A stretch of 41,491 nt of DNA from Actinomycetes bacterium (GCA_021829645.1 JAKBPI010000023.1:1-41491), one strand, 5' to 3'. Shown: positions 1 to 10,873, counted from the stretch's first letter. Notes: generated by a model from the sequence alone, not told the origin. A program made the numbers and translations.

Positions 1-87
1 TGGTACAACCACAAACGTATACATTCAAGTATTAACTATCTGTCACCTATTGCATTTGAAGCATTAGCTGATGCTAGGCTGCCTTAG
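1..87 (+). mobile_element. IS3-family transposase, C-terminal fragment (cut by window edge)
   Basis: Frame 1 is open from the first base to a TAG at 85-87. It reads WYNHKRIHSSINYLSPIAFE and then ALADARLP. This matches the end of the IS3-family OrfB integrase, where the conserved form is 'WYN..R.HS.LGYLSP..FE'. The start and the DDE active site lie outside the window, so it cannot be said whether the element is intact. It is on the plus strand, opposite to the other IS3 remnant near 40 kb, and the tail sequences of the two differ, so they are probably different elements. Confidence 0.8.
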
Positions 88-1012
88 GAATTAGAGATGA
101 ACGTGTCCAAATTCGTGAGCAATTCCAGCTTCTACTTTGTAATCTAGAGTAAATTTTCTTCTATTTTTTGACATAAATATAGCCTTTCATGTTGTATGTA
201 CGTGATAAAGATGTGTCTACCAATATTGGGGAGGGCTCACAACATTATTTGATATTTGTTTAATTATTCCTTTTATCATCCTTGCATATTTAGCCCGCAG
301 AGCTGGTAAGTATGATCGCTACCGTAAATACAAAATGAGTATTCTTGGTTTAGTATCCCGCCTTTCGCTATCAATTGCTAAGCTTCTTGCGATATTGCAA
401 ATATTGCATAGTAGTAAATAGTTCTTGGAGTTCTGGGGTGACAAGTACATTACCAAGAAGGAGAACAGCAACCATGACCCAATGATGAGACGACACATTG
501 GCCATTGAATGATACTCCCGTAGAAACCGAGACCATGAAAATTCTTAGTGGAACGCCCGATTTGATAGTCGGGTATTAGCCGCCTTCATAACTTGACCCG
601 ATCCCGAAAGTGTATGGCTAATTGGTTGAGTATAACTTGCCAATTAGGCCTTTTCCTATTCCATTTAGAACTAGCACTCATTGAAGCTAAGTAGACTACT
701 TTTAAAAGGGCATCTCACTATTGCCTCACCATTTCCTTTACCAGCCAATTTTATTTTGGCCATAGATGATCTATTGAAAGCCTTTGTCTGCTGATTTTTC
801 ATAGTACTGAGATCTGTGGAACCTCAAATCAATTTGTGATGTCCGTGATTCCGAATGCTTGCTCTTCACTCCACCCCATTAATGCTTCATGCTATATCTT
901 TCCCATCACAGGGCTTATCGAGTCAGGTTAATGTTTCTATGCCGGCAAGATGCAAATTCTCACTTACTAAATCAGAGGCTTTACGGGAAAGCGCTAAATT
1001 GATACTCCTCTT
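88..1012. other. Gene-poor, probably degenerate stretch
   Basis: No convincing gene is present. An open plus-strand stretch at about 209-421 has no good start codon but encodes a hydrophobic segment followed by basic residues (FDICLIIPFIILAYLARRAG), as expected of a decayed membrane protein. On the minus strand, around 700-870, short protein-like stretches are interrupted by stop codons. Together with the transposase tail just upstream, this looks like the debris of past insertions. The 3' end of dapB lies immediately to the right. Confidence 0.5.
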
Positions 1013-1861
1013 CTAAGAAAGATTTAGCAATTTTTCTAGTCCTACGGTCAACCCAGGAGTTTCAGAGACTGATTTTACGGCAAGTATAACGCCTGGCATG
1101 AAAGAAGTTCTGTCATAGGAATCCTGTCGTAATGTCAGGCTTTGTCCGGTGCTTCCCAAAAGCACTTCTTCGTGGGCTACTAGTCCATGCAGACGAACGG
1201 CATGTATCTTGATTCCATAATCGGCTGTTGCGCCTCGTGACCCTGGTATTTTTTCTACTTCTGTTGGGTCAGGTCGTAGAATTGAGCCAGCTTTTTCCAG
1301 AGCAGCGGTTATGTGTCGGGCTGTTGCCACGGCCGTGCCAGACGGAGCGTCCTTTTTTTCGTCATGGTGGAATTCTATGATTTCCACACTGTCAAAGTAC
1401 GGGGCGGCAATGGCGGATAGATGCATGAGCAGCAGGGCTGAAATTGAAAAATTGGGTGCCAAAACACAATTGGGTGTTCCTTGTCCGGCAAAAAGTGTTT
1501 TTAGTTCTTCCGTCTTTTCTTCGGAAAGTCCGGTGCTCCCTGAGACCAGGTGAATACCATGTTTGACACACCACAGTGCTGTAGTAAAAAGAGCATCGGC
1601 GTTGGTAAAGTCTATGAGAATATCCATTTTGTCTTGGGGTGTCACATTGTTTTCTGCGCACAACTCCTCTAGGTGTTCTGGGGAGAAAGCAAAACACTTG
1701 TCCTCGTTGCGATCGAAACTCTCTTGACGTGAAGCTTGATCAGATTCAAATGCAGGGTCTATTTCGCATACCAGTTTCATCGATGACTCTTTTTGCAACG
1801 CTGCTTTTGTGGCCAGGCCCATTTTGCCCGCCGCTCCATTAATGCCTATTTTCAGTGTCAT
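1013..1861 (-). CDS. dapB: 4-hydroxy-tetrahydrodipicolinate reductase
   Basis: Reduces 4-hydroxy-tetrahydrodipicolinate with NAD(P)H, the second step of the DAP/lysine branch, in the cytoplasm. The 282-residue protein has the N-terminal Rossmann loop GINGAAGKMG (residues 6-15), the DFTNADA segment (84-90), GSTG (108-111) and the family signature HHDEKKDAPSGTA (165-177), which holds the catalytic His and Lys. The C-terminal dimer/NAD region includes FMPGVILAVKSV. Length is slightly above the usual 245-275 because of an extra segment around residues 40-75. The start is ATG. It is divergent from dapA, with 194 bp between them, so the two enzymes of consecutive steps probably share a control region. 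A TAGAAT-like -10 box about 11 nt before the ATG would make the transcript nearly leaderless, which is inference. Confidence 0.96.
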   Translation of the reverse strand: MTLKIGINGAAGKMGLATKAALQKESSMKLVCEIDPAFESDQASRQESFDRNEDKCFAFSPEHLEELCAENNVTPQDKMDILIDFTNADALFTTALWCVKHGIHLVSGSTGLSEEKTEELKTLFAGQGTPNCVLAPNFSISALLLMHLSAIAAPYFDSVEIIEFHHDEKKDAPSGTAVATARHITAALEKAGSILRPDPTEVEKIPGSRGATADYGIKIHAVRLHGLVAHEEVLLGSTGQSLTLRQDSYDRTSFMPGVILAVKSVSETPGLTVGLEKLLNLS

Positions 1862-1983
1862 GGTCTTATTCTAAGTTTTCAAGAGGGCTCAGTTATCATT
1901 TTGGCCTGATTTTATGACCTGGACGGGCAAGAAAGAACGTATAGGAAATCAAAGAAGCTTTTAGTAAAAGTCAGCTGGTATAC

Positions 1984-2020
1984 AAAAGATAAAATCTTTT
2001 AGCCTATTTCCTGATAGGCT
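1984..2020 (+). promoter_or_regulatory. Two abutting perfect hairpins in the dapA leader
   Basis: Two perfect inverted repeats lie back to back. The first is AAAAGAT (1984-1990), AAA, ATCTTTT (1994-2000). The second is AGCCTAT (2001-2007), a 6-nt loop, ATAGGCT (2014-2020). They sit 36 bp before the GTG start of dapA in the dapB-dapA divergent region. They could be an attenuator-like leader structure or operator sites. They do not look like the known lysine riboswitch, which is much longer. Confidence 0.45.
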
Positions 2021-2055
2021 GGCAAGAAACAAATGCAACAAAGTTTGGTGGTAAA

Positions 2056-2967
2056 GTGCATAGTCATCCTCTTTTTGGACAAGTCATAACTGCAATGGCA
2101 ACCCCTTTTTTTGAATCCGGAGACTTAGATATCGACGGGGCAATAAGCCTTGCGAGGTATCTGAGTGAAAACGGTAGCGATGCTTTGGCGATAACAGGCA
2201 CGACAGGCGAAGTTTCCACTTTGGACGACAAGGAGCGGATGGAGCTTTATGAGGCAGTAAGTGAGGCCGTAACCGTACCGGTGATCGTGGGCTCAACTTC
2301 GAACGACACACGTCACTCTATAGAGTTGACAAAATCTGCTCTCGCAACGCAAGCCGCTGGTATCTTGGCGGTGGCTCCTTACTACTCACGTCCAAACCAA
2401 AGCGGTATTAAAGCTCACTTTACGGCTGTTGCTGAAGCCGCAGGGAGCTTGGAGGTCATCATCTATGACATCCCCGTCCGTACCGGGCGAAAAGTGGCTA
2501 CATTTACACTCCTGGAGCTTGCTCAAGATGTTAAAAATATCACCTGTTTGAAAGACGCAGCTCAAGACGTTTCCGAGACTGCTAAGTTACTAAGAGACGC
2601 CCCCGAGGGATTTTTTTGTTACTCCGGGGACGATGCTTTGACACTTCCTCTCCTCAGCGTAGGAGCTATAGGAGTCATCAGTGTGGCTTCCCACTGGTGC
2701 GCCCCTCTCATGCAAGACATGATTGAACAATTTATGTCTGGAAACATCGAAGAAGCCGTACGTATCAACAGATCGTTGGTTAGTTCTTATGAGTTTGAGA
2801 CTGGTGAGCTACATCCTAATCCTCTACCAACTAAAGCTATGTTGAAAGTGATGGGTCTCCCTTCGGGGCCTTGTCGCCTTCCACTGGGCAACTATGAGCC
2901 ATGGCTTTTGGATAAAGCTGCAGAAGTTCTGGAAGGCGTCAAAAGCAGGATGGAAGCTAATCGTTGA
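2056..2967 (+). CDS. dapA: 4-hydroxy-tetrahydrodipicolinate synthase
   Basis: Condenses pyruvate with aspartate semialdehyde, the first committed step to DAP and lysine. The 303-residue TIM barrel is full length. Visible active-site elements are GTTGE (48-52), the tyrosine in IIYDIPVRTG (Tyr137), and the Schiff-base lysine in TCLKDA (Lys166). The start is GTG at 2056; no strong Shine-Dalgarno is visible, and the next in-frame ATG would remove the first barrel strand. The stop codon overlaps the TTG start of rnj, so the two are probably translationally coupled. The dapA-rnj pairing is typical of actinobacteria. Confidence 0.96.
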   Translation: MHSHPLFGQVITAMATPFFESGDLDIDGAISLARYLSENGSDALAITGTTGEVSTLDDKERMELYEAVSEAVTVPVIVGSTSNDTRHSIELTKSALATQAAGILAVAPYYSRPNQSGIKAHFTAVAEAAGSLEVIIYDIPVRTGRKVATFTLLELAQDVKNITCLKDAAQDVSETAKLLRDAPEGFFCYSGDDALTLPLLSVGAIGVISVASHWCAPLMQDMIEQFMSGNIEEAVRINRSLVSSYEFETGELHPNPLPTKAMLKVMGLPSGPCRLPLGNYEPWLLDKAAEVLEGVKSRMEANR

Positions 2968-4616
2968 GTGAAGAAATTAAAATAACATTTTTAGGTGGTT
3001 TGGGAGAAATAGGCAGGAATTGTGCCGTTTTTGAGCAAAGTGGTCGCATGTTGGTATTGGACTGCGGAGTCATGTTTCCCAACCCGGACATGCCGGGTGT
3101 TGATTTGGTGTTGCCAGATTTTTCTTACATTTTACAGCACAAAGATCAAATTGACGGCATCGTACTTACACACGGACACGAAGATCACGTAGGGGCTTTG
3201 CCGTATCTGCTGAGGGACGTAGATGTCAAGTTATACGGATCCCGTTTTGCTTTGGAAATCGCCAGAGGCAGGATAGAAGAAGCAGGTATTTCTTTACACG
3301 ACAGAATGGTGGCGGTAAAAGACGGTCAAAGGTTGGCGATAGGGCCTTTTGATGTGGAATTTATACCCGTTACTCATTCTGTTCCGTGTGCTTTTGCTAT
3401 AGCCATCCACACCGTATCGGGTGTAATCTTCCACTCCGGTGACTTCAAGATAGATCTTTCTCCGGTTGACAACAGAAAAATTGATCTGGGGCGCATAGGT
3501 CAAATCGCCAAAGAAGAAGGTATAGCTCTTTTACTTGCTGATTCTACTAATGCCGATAAGCCTGGGTTTACTGACAGTGAGTCGAGTGTCGGGAGCACTC
3601 TGGGAGCTATTTTTGCCTCTCATCCCGACAAGCGGGTCATCGTGGCGTGTTTTGCTTCGCATATTCACAGGATTCAACAATTGGCCAACGCCGCAGCGAA
3701 AAACGGCCGGAAAGTGGCTTTAGTCGGGCGCTCTATGGTGAGGACTGTCTCCATCGCCAAAGAGATCGGCATTCTCAACTTTCCGAACGATTTATTAATA
3801 GATATAGAATCAGCTGGCGAATATGAGCCAGGTGAAGTCTGTGTTATTTCCACAGGGTCACAGGGCGAGCCGATGTCAGTCTTAACTCTTTTAGCATCTG
3901 GTGACAACAAAAACATAACACTTACAGAGCATGATTTTGTTGTATTTTCATCACATGTAATTCCGGGTAATGAATGGTCGGTCGCTGAAGTAATGAACAA
4001 TTTGGCCAGAAAAAATATTGAAGTCATAGATTCAGAAGTTGCCCATGTTCATGCCAGCGGGCATGCCAGCAGAGGGGAGTTGGCCACCCTGCTTAATATA
4101 GCTTCTCCCCGTCACTTCATCCCGGTTCATGGGGAGAGAAAACATCTTCTCGCACACGCTGGTCTTGCGGCAGAGGCTGGAGTAGAGAAAGACAATATAT
4201 TAATTTGTGAAGACGGGGATCAAATTTTATTGAGTGCTAACGGGATAAACATAGTCAACAAAATTCCCGCACCTTATGTGTATGTTGACGGTACCGTGGG
4301 GGAGATGAAAGGCGTCTTGCGCGATAGGCGGTTTTTGGCTGACAACGGCGTCGTTGCTGTGACAGTAACAATTTCCGGAGAAAAAATAATTGGCGACCCC
4401 TGTATCTCTTCTCGAGGGTGGCTGGGAGTCGAGGAAGAAGAATTGTTTTTGCCCAAGGCTATTAGCGTATTGAGAGAAGTCGTAACGTACGCCTTGATAA
4501 CGAAAAATGCCGATGTGGTGGAAATAAAAAGAATTGTCAAGCGCGAAATGTCTAAATTGATTTACGAGTACACCAAGCGTCGACCCGTAGTGATACCGAT
4601 GGTAGTGTTGGAATGA
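2964..4616 (+). CDS. rnj: Ribonuclease J
   Basis: Metallo-beta-lactamase/beta-CASP ribonuclease that matures and degrades RNA by 5' exo- and endonuclease activity. Of 550 residues, the zinc ligands are visible as THGHEDH (His70, His72, Asp74, His75), VTHS (His138) and HSGDFKID (Asp160). The beta-CASP part follows, with HVHASGHASRGEL and IPVHGERKHL near residues 355-395, and then a C-terminal domain. The length is normal for RNase J. The start is TTG, overlapping the dapA stop (TTGA). The 3' end overlaps the ATG of the next gene (ATGA), which points to one operon. Confidence 0.96.
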   Translation: MSEEIKITFLGGLGEIGRNCAVFEQSGRMLVLDCGVMFPNPDMPGVDLVLPDFSYILQHKDQIDGIVLTHGHEDHVGALPYLLRDVDVKLYGSRFALEIARGRIEEAGISLHDRMVAVKDGQRLAIGPFDVEFIPVTHSVPCAFAIAIHTVSGVIFHSGDFKIDLSPVDNRKIDLGRIGQIAKEEGIALLLADSTNADKPGFTDSESSVGSTLGAIFASHPDKRVIVACFASHIHRIQQLANAAAKNGRKVALVGRSMVRTVSIAKEIGILNFPNDLLIDIESAGEYEPGEVCVISTGSQGEPMSVLTLLASGDNKNITLTEHDFVVFSSHVIPGNEWSVAEVMNNLARKNIEVIDSEVAHVHASGHASRGELATLLNIASPRHFIPVHGERKHLLAHAGLAAEAGVEKDNILICEDGDQILLSANGINIVNKIPAPYVYVDGTVGEMKGVLRDRRFLADNGVVAVTVTISGEKIIGDPCISSRGWLGVEEEELFLPKAISVLREVVTYALITKNADVVEIKRIVKREMSKLIYEYTKRRPVVIPMVVLE

Positions 4617-6571
4617 ATCGTGCGGTATCCGACAGAGAAGAAAAGCTGAAAGTTGTTCTCTATAGGCTTTTAACTTTTATCAGTATGACTGCTATATTGA
4701 CCCCTTTTCTGAACGCCATTTCAACTAGGTATGTCCCCGGTGATTCCGACGGAGCCACAGTGATTTTGGAAGGCTTGGCAATGGCGCGCGGCAATTGGCT
4801 GCTGCACGGCTGGTCTATATCTCTGGATTCATTTTGGACTCTGGATGCGCTGTTTAACGCTTTTTTGATTAAAATAGTGGGGTTCGGTCCCTCCTTGTTG
4901 ACGTTGACCCCTTCTTTTATTGCCGCCATGACCATATCAGCCGGTGTATTGATGGCATACCGACCGGGCAAGAAACTTGCCGGGCTCCTCGGACCGCTGA
5001 TAGTGGTGATGTGTCTGGCTTTGCCGGCTCCAGATCTCAGCTACTATTTACTGCAAGGGCCTTGGCATGTGGTTACGGTATTGTATTGTTTGGCTGCTTT
5101 TGCTCTGCTCGGCAAACGTCAAAGTTGGCCCGCGGCGGCATTAGCCGCTCTGATTCTGGCAGTAGCGCTTTTGGGAGACATACTCCTTCTGGATTTTGGT
5201 ATTTCGGCCATCGTGGTAGGAGGAGTGGTGGCCATGTTGCGCAGCCGAAAGTTCTCTACCGGTATAAAAACCGTACTTTCCGGTCTGCTCAGTATCCCTT
5301 TAGCAATCGGGTTACGTCTTTTGGCGGATACTTTTGGTACTTTTGAAATCGTTAATAGAAATCTACCGTTAAAACTTTCACAGATAGAAGCAAATGTCGG
5401 GTATATTCCCGGGCGTATTGCGGCCATGTTCGGAGTAGGTTCCGTCTCCTCGGCTCCAACCAATGCCGACTTTATCCTCGAGGTAATGCGAGCGACGATG
5501 CTGTTTGTGGTGTGTGCGACAGTGCTTTTTTCTTTAGGGAACACCATCGTGGCCATGTTTAGGGGAAACAAAGGTGCTTATAACGCCGACCCGAAAGAAT
5601 GGCACTTCAATGATATGTTGCTGCTCGGCATTTTTGCTGATTTCGTAACTTTTATTGTCGGCGCAACGAGCAACAACAGCCAGTATTCCAAGTACTTGGA
5701 CCCGGCTATCATTTTCGCCGCCATCCTGACTGCAAGGGTGCTCTCCTATGTCTTTACAACCTTTCTGGAGGCAAGGCGGGAAAGCGGTGCTGCGAGTTAT
5801 GCGATCTCTTCTGGTCCAGCTACCCGGATGCCAGGTTTGCAAAGCGCTTATCGGTCTCAATCGCCTATCTCTCCGGCTGTAGGCTTATTCACAACCCCCG
5901 GGGCAGAGACGTCCTTCTATGACGTGTCTTTAGGGGCAAGCGACGGTTATGGACGGGAAAGAGATCATGGGATCGCTTTCCCTGAGACTACACAGGGTCC
6001 CGTGCACCTCTCGAAAGAAGCAGCTGATCCATATCTGCTTCAGAATAAAGGCAAGGGGAAAAGTTTTTTTGAGAAAAAGTTGTTCGCGAAAGGTTTTTTC
6101 ACTGCGGTACTGTTTGCCAGTGTCTGCTCTCTTATAGCCGGTGGCGTACAGGTTAAAAACGAATTGGCACTGCCGGTTGCCTCTCAGCCGATCCGGGGTT
6201 TGGTGAGTTTTTTAGAGTCAAAAGGACTCTATAACGGAGTGGGTGCTTACTGGGTTTCTTCTATCGTTACGGTAGAGTCAAAAGGAGAAGTTACCATTAG
6301 ACCGGTTACTAACGCCGCAGCCGATAAACTGAGGCGCTATGGACGCCAATCTGCTAAGGATTGGTACGCCGACCACGAGTTCCAATTTTTTATTTACAAT
6401 CTCTATCAGCCTTGGCGTAAAGTCAACACCTTATCGGCTGTGAAAACATACGGAGTTCCGAAGACACAGATTACCGATGGCCCTTACAGAATCATAATGT
6501 GGCAAAATCCAATTTCTGTTTCCCTGGTGCTCCCCACTATTTCTAACCCTCTCGATATTATCCTAAGGTGA
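4613..6571 (+). CDS. GT-C-like multi-pass membrane protein, function unknown
   Basis: A 652-residue integral membrane protein of unknown function. It has a first membrane segment near residues 17-37, then an outer loop with acidic residues ([20 protein letters not shown]) and about ten more hydrophobic segments up to about residue 390. A hydrophilic, Ser/Gly-rich cytoplasmic stretch follows (about 390-495), then one further membrane segment near 500-520 and a final outer domain of about 130 residues. The early acidic loop, and the [20 protein letters not shown] segment in the outer domain, resemble GT-C glycosyltransferases that use lipid-linked sugars. This is inference from topology and loose pattern, not a family match. 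It overlaps rnj by 4 bp and precedes ftsK by 22 bp, suggesting a cell envelope role. Confidence 0.85.
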   Translation: MNRAVSDREEKLKVVLYRLLTFISMTAILTPFLNAISTRYVPGDSDGATVILEGLAMARGNWLLHGWSISLDSFWTLDALFNAFLIKIVGFGPSLLTLTPSFIAAMTISAGVLMAYRPGKKLAGLLGPLIVVMCLALPAPDLSYYLLQGPWHVVTVLYCLAAFALLGKRQSWPAAALAALILAVALLGDILLLDFGISAIVVGGVVAMLRSRKFSTGIKTVLSGLLSIPLAIGLRLLADTFGTFEIVNRNLPLKLSQIEANVGYIPGRIAAMFGVGSVSSAPTNADFILEVMRATMLFVVCATVLFSLGNTIVAMFRGNKGAYNADPKEWHFNDMLLLGIFADFVTFIVGATSNNSQYSKYLDPAIIFAAILTARVLSYVFTTFLEARRESGAASYAISSGPATRMPGLQSAYRSQSPISPAVGLFTTPGAETSFYDVSLGASDGYGRERDHGIAFPETTQGPVHLSKEAADPYLLQNKGKGKSFFEKKLFAKGFFTAVLFASVCSLIAGGVQVKNELALPVASQPIRGLVSFLESKGLYNGVGAYWVSSIVTVESKGEVTIRPVTNAAADKLRRYGRQSAKDWYADHEFQFFIYNLYQPWRKVNTLSAVKTYGVPKTQITDGPYRIIMWQNPISVSLVLPTISNPLDIILR

Positions 6572-6593
6572 AGCTATCTTTTGTCTAGGGTGC

Positions 6594-9323
6594 TTGTATA
6601 TACTCAGATATCAGGTTATTAATAGTGTAAGTTTGAATGTTATTGTGACGAACACACCGAAAAGCAGAACAAATATGACAGGACGCGCCAACAAAAAAGC
6701 TTCAGTTTCCGGATCGGCTAAATCTTTGCCTAGGACATCGTCTGCTTCACGAAAGACCAACTCTTCATCAAAATCAGAATCCCTTACCGAAAAGACCGGA
6801 TTTTTGCGTGTAGACCCCAATCGTGCAAAAACTGGAGACGAAATTGCCGGATGGGTGCTGATAGTTCTGTCTTTGTTTTTAATTTTAGGGATTTACCTTA
6901 ATGTTTTGGGCCCCACCGGAAGGGTTTTACGTCATTACGGAGCTATAGCTTTTGGTTGGGGAGAAGATGTTTTCCCCTTATCTATGCTGGCTTCCGGTAT
7001 TACGCTGGTGGTAAGGAAGCCAAGAAGGGGACTGGCCGGTATTTTTTTTGCCCTGTTTTTCTTTTGGATTTCAGCGTCGACTCTGGCGTCTATTGCCGCC
7101 GGCTCTCCCCATCTTTCAGAAGGATCTTTACGTCTTGGAGGCGCCGGTGGCTATCTGGGATCAGCTATTGCTGTCGGTATGGCTTCTGTGATAGGTACGG
7201 CTGGTGCCACCGCACTATCTGCTTTGGTACTTTTTGTCGCTGCGGTTGGGTCAGTCTCCATGCAAGCCAGATTCGTATCAAAAGAATTGGGTAAAAAATT
7301 ATTTAACCTTATAAGACATGCTAAAAGTTCCCTTTCGCTACGGGAGACAAGCGAGCGGCAGGCGGAAAAAGAGGAACCTCCGTTCGCTAAGGCCAGAAGT
7401 GTCGAAGCAAAGTCCGGTTTTGATGCAAGATCTCAGAGTGCTACTCTAAAGAACGCGTCACTGGTACTATTGGGTGCTTTTGACGATGATTTTTCAGACG
7501 ACGAAAAAGATGCAATTCCGTCTGTAAAAGACCCTTTTTCTTATCCCGTCTCCGATTCTCCGCCGCAACAGGAGGAAGTCAGTTCCTTTTCTTCTGATAA
7601 CAACATGGAAAGCGAAGTACGACCGTCTGTGAAGTCAGAAGCTCCCTCTACAGAAAAAGCACCCGAACAACTTTCCCTGCTCCCTCTTACCAGAAAGCAA
7701 GCCTCATGGCAGTTGCCAAAATTGAAATTATTGAAAATGGGAGACAAACAAGATATAGACAAACAGGCCATTAGGGCAAGGGGACTTGTTTTGGAGGCAG
7801 CTCTTGCCTCTCACGGGGTTGAAACTCATCTCAGTGGTTTTACAGCCGGACCCACGGTAACGCGCTACGAACTCGAGTTGGGAGCGGGCGTTAAAGTGGC
7901 TAGAGTTACAAGTCTGGCTAAAGATATAGCCTATGCCATGGCCTCTCCGGATGTGAGGATTTTGGCCCCGATTCCGGGGAAATCCGCCATAGGAGTTGAG
8001 GTGCCCAACGAAGACAGACACCTGGTGACTTTGGGAGAGGTGCTCTCTTCCCCCGAGGCCAAAAAGTCTACTCATCCATTGGATGTTGCACTCGGAAGAG
8101 ACATAGCCGGTAGGGCCGTGATGGTCAACCTGGCACAGATGCCGCACTTATTGATAGCCGGCGCTACCGGTGCAGGGAAGTCTTCCTGCATCAATTCTCT
8201 GCTCACTTCCATTCTGATGCGTTCGGCCCCAGATCAGGTTCGCCTGATTCTGATCGATCCGAAGCGTGTGGAACTCGGACAATATAACGGTTTGCCGCAT
8301 CTATTAACTCCCGTTGTGGTCAATCCTAAAAAAGCGGCCAACGCGCTCAATTGGGCGGTTGCCGAGATGGAAAGGCGCTACGATCTGTTGGCTGAAGCCG
8401 GCGTAAGGGATATCACGGGATACAATCAGGCAGTTGCAGAGGGCACACTTTTTACTTATGACGTTGTCGAAGAAAAAATGGAGGCAATTCTTTCCAAATT
8501 TATCCCAGAAGACACCCAGGGGTCATCGGGTGAATCCGAATTCCCAGAGGATTATCTGGAAGAGATAGGGGAGGAAGATGTCGACCCGGCGTTTCGTATG
8601 ACATCGGGAGATCAAACAGATGCCAGGGGTTCCACACCGGAACCACTTCCCTATGTATTGGTAGTCGTAGACGAGTTGAACGATTTGATGATGGTGGCGG
8701 CCAGAGACGTGGAAGATTCCATCTGTCGAATTGCCCAGATGGCAAGAGCCGTGGGTATCCATTTGGTCATAGCTACACAGCGACCCTCGGTTGACGTGAT
8801 CACCGGGGTTATAAAAGCTAACATCCCTTCCCGTCTGGCTTTTTCTGTCTCTTCTTTAGCGGACTCCAGGGTTATTCTGGATCAGCCAGGGGCGGAGAGA
8901 CTGATAGGTCGGGGGGACCTTTTGTTGTTGTCAGCAACTTCTAGCGTGCCGAGAAGAATTCAAGGTCCGTGGGTCTCCGAAGAGGAGGTAAGGGAAGTCG
9001 TCAAGTTTTGGCTGAACCAAAGCGAACCTAAATATCAGGAAGGAATTCAGGGAGAAGATGCTTCATTGTCGCCGGAGGACGGAGATTCACCCATCGGAGC
9101 GGAGGACGAATTATTGGAAAAAGCCATGGAATTGGTGGTACAGGCTCAAATGGGTTCAACCTCAATGCTACAGAGGAAATTGCGTGTTGGTTTTGCGAGA
9201 GCCGGTCGTCTAATGGACCTGCTCGAACAAAAAGGCGTAGTGGGTCCGGCGGAAGGCTCAAGAGCTCGCGCTGTTTTGATGACAAGGGAAGAATTCGCAG
9301 AAATGAACAGTCGTGCCAGATAG
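6594..9323 (+). CDS. ftsK: DNA translocase FtsK/SpoIIIE
   Basis: Septum-anchored, ATP-driven pump that clears chromosomal DNA during division. The 909-codon frame has four membrane segments (about residues 83-220), a charged linker (about 230-380), and the motor domain. The motor shows Walker [10 protein letters not shown] (about 523-531), Walker [14 protein letters not shown] (about 687-699), [13 protein letters not shown] and a C-terminal winged-helix gamma domain (about 849-900, with [19 protein letters not shown]) that reads the orienting sequences. An acidic insert of about 70 residues (615-684) lies before Walker B. The frame opens at a TTG (6594), but the ATG at 6675 (MTGRANKK) is a plausible alternative; neither has a strong ribosome binding site. 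The 3' end overlaps the next frame. Confidence 0.95.
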   Translation: MYILRYQVINSVSLNVIVTNTPKSRTNMTGRANKKASVSGSAKSLPRTSSASRKTNSSSKSESLTEKTGFLRVDPNRAKTGDEIAGWVLIVLSLFLILGIYLNVLGPTGRVLRHYGAIAFGWGEDVFPLSMLASGITLVVRKPRRGLAGIFFALFFFWISASTLASIAAGSPHLSEGSLRLGGAGGYLGSAIAVGMASVIGTAGATALSALVLFVAAVGSVSMQARFVSKELGKKLFNLIRHAKSSLSLRETSERQAEKEEPPFAKARSVEAKSGFDARSQSATLKNASLVLLGAFDDDFSDDEKDAIPSVKDPFSYPVSDSPPQQEEVSSFSSDNNMESEVRPSVKSEAPSTEKAPEQLSLLPLTRKQASWQLPKLKLLKMGDKQDIDKQAIRARGLVLEAALASHGVETHLSGFTAGPTVTRYELELGAGVKVARVTSLAKDIAYAMASPDVRILAPIPGKSAIGVEVPNEDRHLVTLGEVLSSPEAKKSTHPLDVALGRDIAGRAVMVNLAQMPHLLIAGATGAGKSSCINSLLTSILMRSAPDQVRLILIDPKRVELGQYNGLPHLLTPVVVNPKKAANALNWAVAEMERRYDLLAEAGVRDITGYNQAVAEGTLFTYDVVEEKMEAILSKFIPEDTQGSSGESEFPEDYLEEIGEEDVDPAFRMTSGDQTDARGSTPEPLPYVLVVVDELNDLMMVAARDVEDSICRIAQMARAVGIHLVIATQRPSVDVITGVIKANIPSRLAFSVSSLADSRVILDQPGAERLIGRGDLLLLSATSSVPRRIQGPWVSEEEVREVVKFWLNQSEPKYQEGIQGEDASLSPEDGDSPIGAEDELLEKAMELVVQAQMGSTSMLQRKLRVGFARAGRLMDLLEQKGVVGPAEGSRARAVLMTREEFAEMNSRAR

Positions 9324-10848
9324 TTTCGAAGGCAATCCTATGGGTTATAAAGCGGGTCCGGGTGTGCGAAGACCGACGGAGAGAGTTGGTAGCAGCAGGT
9401 CTAACACTCCGCCGCGCGGCGTAGTTCGTGTCGTATCGGGATCTGCCAGAGTAGTGAAAGGAGGCTATGGCTCCTACGGAACCCCCCGCTCTTCAAAGTC
9501 ACAGCCAGTCGGCTCAAAATCCATGGCTGCCGGTCGGGCGGTATCGGCTAGGAAATTGGCCGAGATTGAGAGAAGACGCGCCTTGCGGCGTAAAAAAATA
9601 AGGCGCAATAGGGCAATAGCCGCCTCGATACTGGTTGCGTTTATTTTCTCTGTGTTCTATATAGCGGCAGCGGTAGTGGGATCTTCCGGTGCCATAAAAT
9701 ATCACAAAGTATTGGCCGATGCCACAGATGCCCGCCTTATGGTGCGTAATCTATTACTTCCAAAAGGTCCCCCCGATCATTTTCTTTGGCCAAAAAACGG
9801 TGAAGGTGCTGTCTATGTAATGGGTGAAGGTTTAGTAGCCGCCTCGGCAAATCAAAAAACGGTGCCGATAGCAAGCCTTACCAAAATGATGACGGCCTAC
9901 ATTATTTTAAAGGACCACCCTCTTAGCCCTGGTGAAAACGGACCAAGCGTCATGATCAATCAGGCCGATGTGGCCGAGTATATATATGACGATCAAAACG
10001 ACTTGAGCAACGTCAAAGTGATTAATGGCGAAGTGTTGACAGAGAGACAACTTCTGGAAGCTTTACTTATACCTTCAGGCGACAATATCGCAGATATTTT
10101 GGCTAAATGGGACGCCGGAAGTGTAGCTGCTTTTGTTGCCAAAATGAATACCGAGGTACAGACTCTCGGGCTACCCGGAACTCATTACGTAGACGCCAAC
10201 GGAGTGAATCACGGATCGTCTTCGACGGCAACAGATCAGGTGAAACTGGCCTCCATACTTATGGCCAATCAGACGGTGAGATCTATTGTTCGCAATGTCT
10301 CCATGCCGTTTCCGGTTGTGGGTACCATTACAAATTATAATCCCGCCCTTGGGCAAGACGGCATTATAGGAGTAAAATCTGGCTTTACAGGGCATGCCGG
10401 AGGATGTCTGGTGACTGCGGCCTATGTCAAAGTAGGGCAACAAAACGTATTGGTCGTAACAGGCGTTACCGGTCAACCTAACGGTCTGTATCAGGCGGCT
10501 ACTGCGGATGAACAGTTGTTGTCCCAGACTAAAACAGTTCTTTTCCCCTATACGGTGCCTGAAAAAGCCAGATTGGTTGGCTATGTGACACCGAAGTGGG
10601 CATCCGGTCGAGTATTGCTGCAAACCGGCAGACATGCGGTAAAGGTTGTGGGATGGTCCGGTATGCACATCAACCTGTCTTTAACCGTGCCCAATTCGAC
10701 ATTGCCAGGAAGACATAAGTTTTCCACGGTGGGTTATTTAAATTTGACGGTTGCCGGTAATGTGTTCAAGACAATACCGGTAGTCAACCTGTCACAGGTA
10801 GCACAACTCCCCGTTGATTATAAGCTAGTGGCATCAAAAGCTAAATGA
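9313..10848 (+). CDS. D-alanyl-D-alanine carboxypeptidase (peptidase S11, PBP5-like)
   Basis: Serine carboxypeptidase that trims the terminal D-Ala of peptidoglycan stem peptides outside the membrane. The protein (511 codons) has a basic, Ser/Gly-rich cytoplasmic tail of about 100 residues, one membrane anchor (about 101-123), and the S11 domain. Active-site motifs are SLTK (Ser188, Lys191), SGDN (255-258, in the place of the usual SxN) and KSG (355-357). A C-terminal beta domain follows. The frame can start at GTG 9313, overlapping ftsK by 11 bp, but the ATG at 9340 has a GAAGG ribosome binding site 7 bp upstream and is the better start. The long cytoplasmic tail is unusual for PBP5, which normally has a cleaved signal peptide. 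It sits between ftsK and thrB. Confidence 0.92.
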   Translation: MPDSFEGNPMGYKAGPGVRRPTERVGSSRSNTPPRGVVRVVSGSARVVKGGYGSYGTPRSSKSQPVGSKSMAAGRAVSARKLAEIERRRALRRKKIRRNRAIAASILVAFIFSVFYIAAAVVGSSGAIKYHKVLADATDARLMVRNLLLPKGPPDHFLWPKNGEGAVYVMGEGLVAASANQKTVPIASLTKMMTAYIILKDHPLSPGENGPSVMINQADVAEYIYDDQNDLSNVKVINGEVLTERQLLEALLIPSGDNIADILAKWDAGSVAAFVAKMNTEVQTLGLPGTHYVDANGVNHGSSSTATDQVKLASILMANQTVRSIVRNVSMPFPVVGTITNYNPALGQDGIIGVKSGFTGHAGGCLVTAAYVKVGQQNVLVVTGVTGQPNGLYQAATADEQLLSQTKTVLFPYTVPEKARLVGYVTPKWASGRVLLQTGRHAVKVVGWSGMHINLSLTVPNSTLPGRHKFSTVGYLNLTVAGNVFKTIPVVNLSQVAQLPVDYKLVASKAK

Positions 10849-10873
10849 TGTCAGGATCTGATAGGTTTTTAAT

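Noticed and set aside
557-574. A small inverted repeat, CCCGA with TCGGG, in the left gene-poor region
   Set aside because: Only 5 bp of stem, no T-run and no adjacent intact gene; expected by chance.
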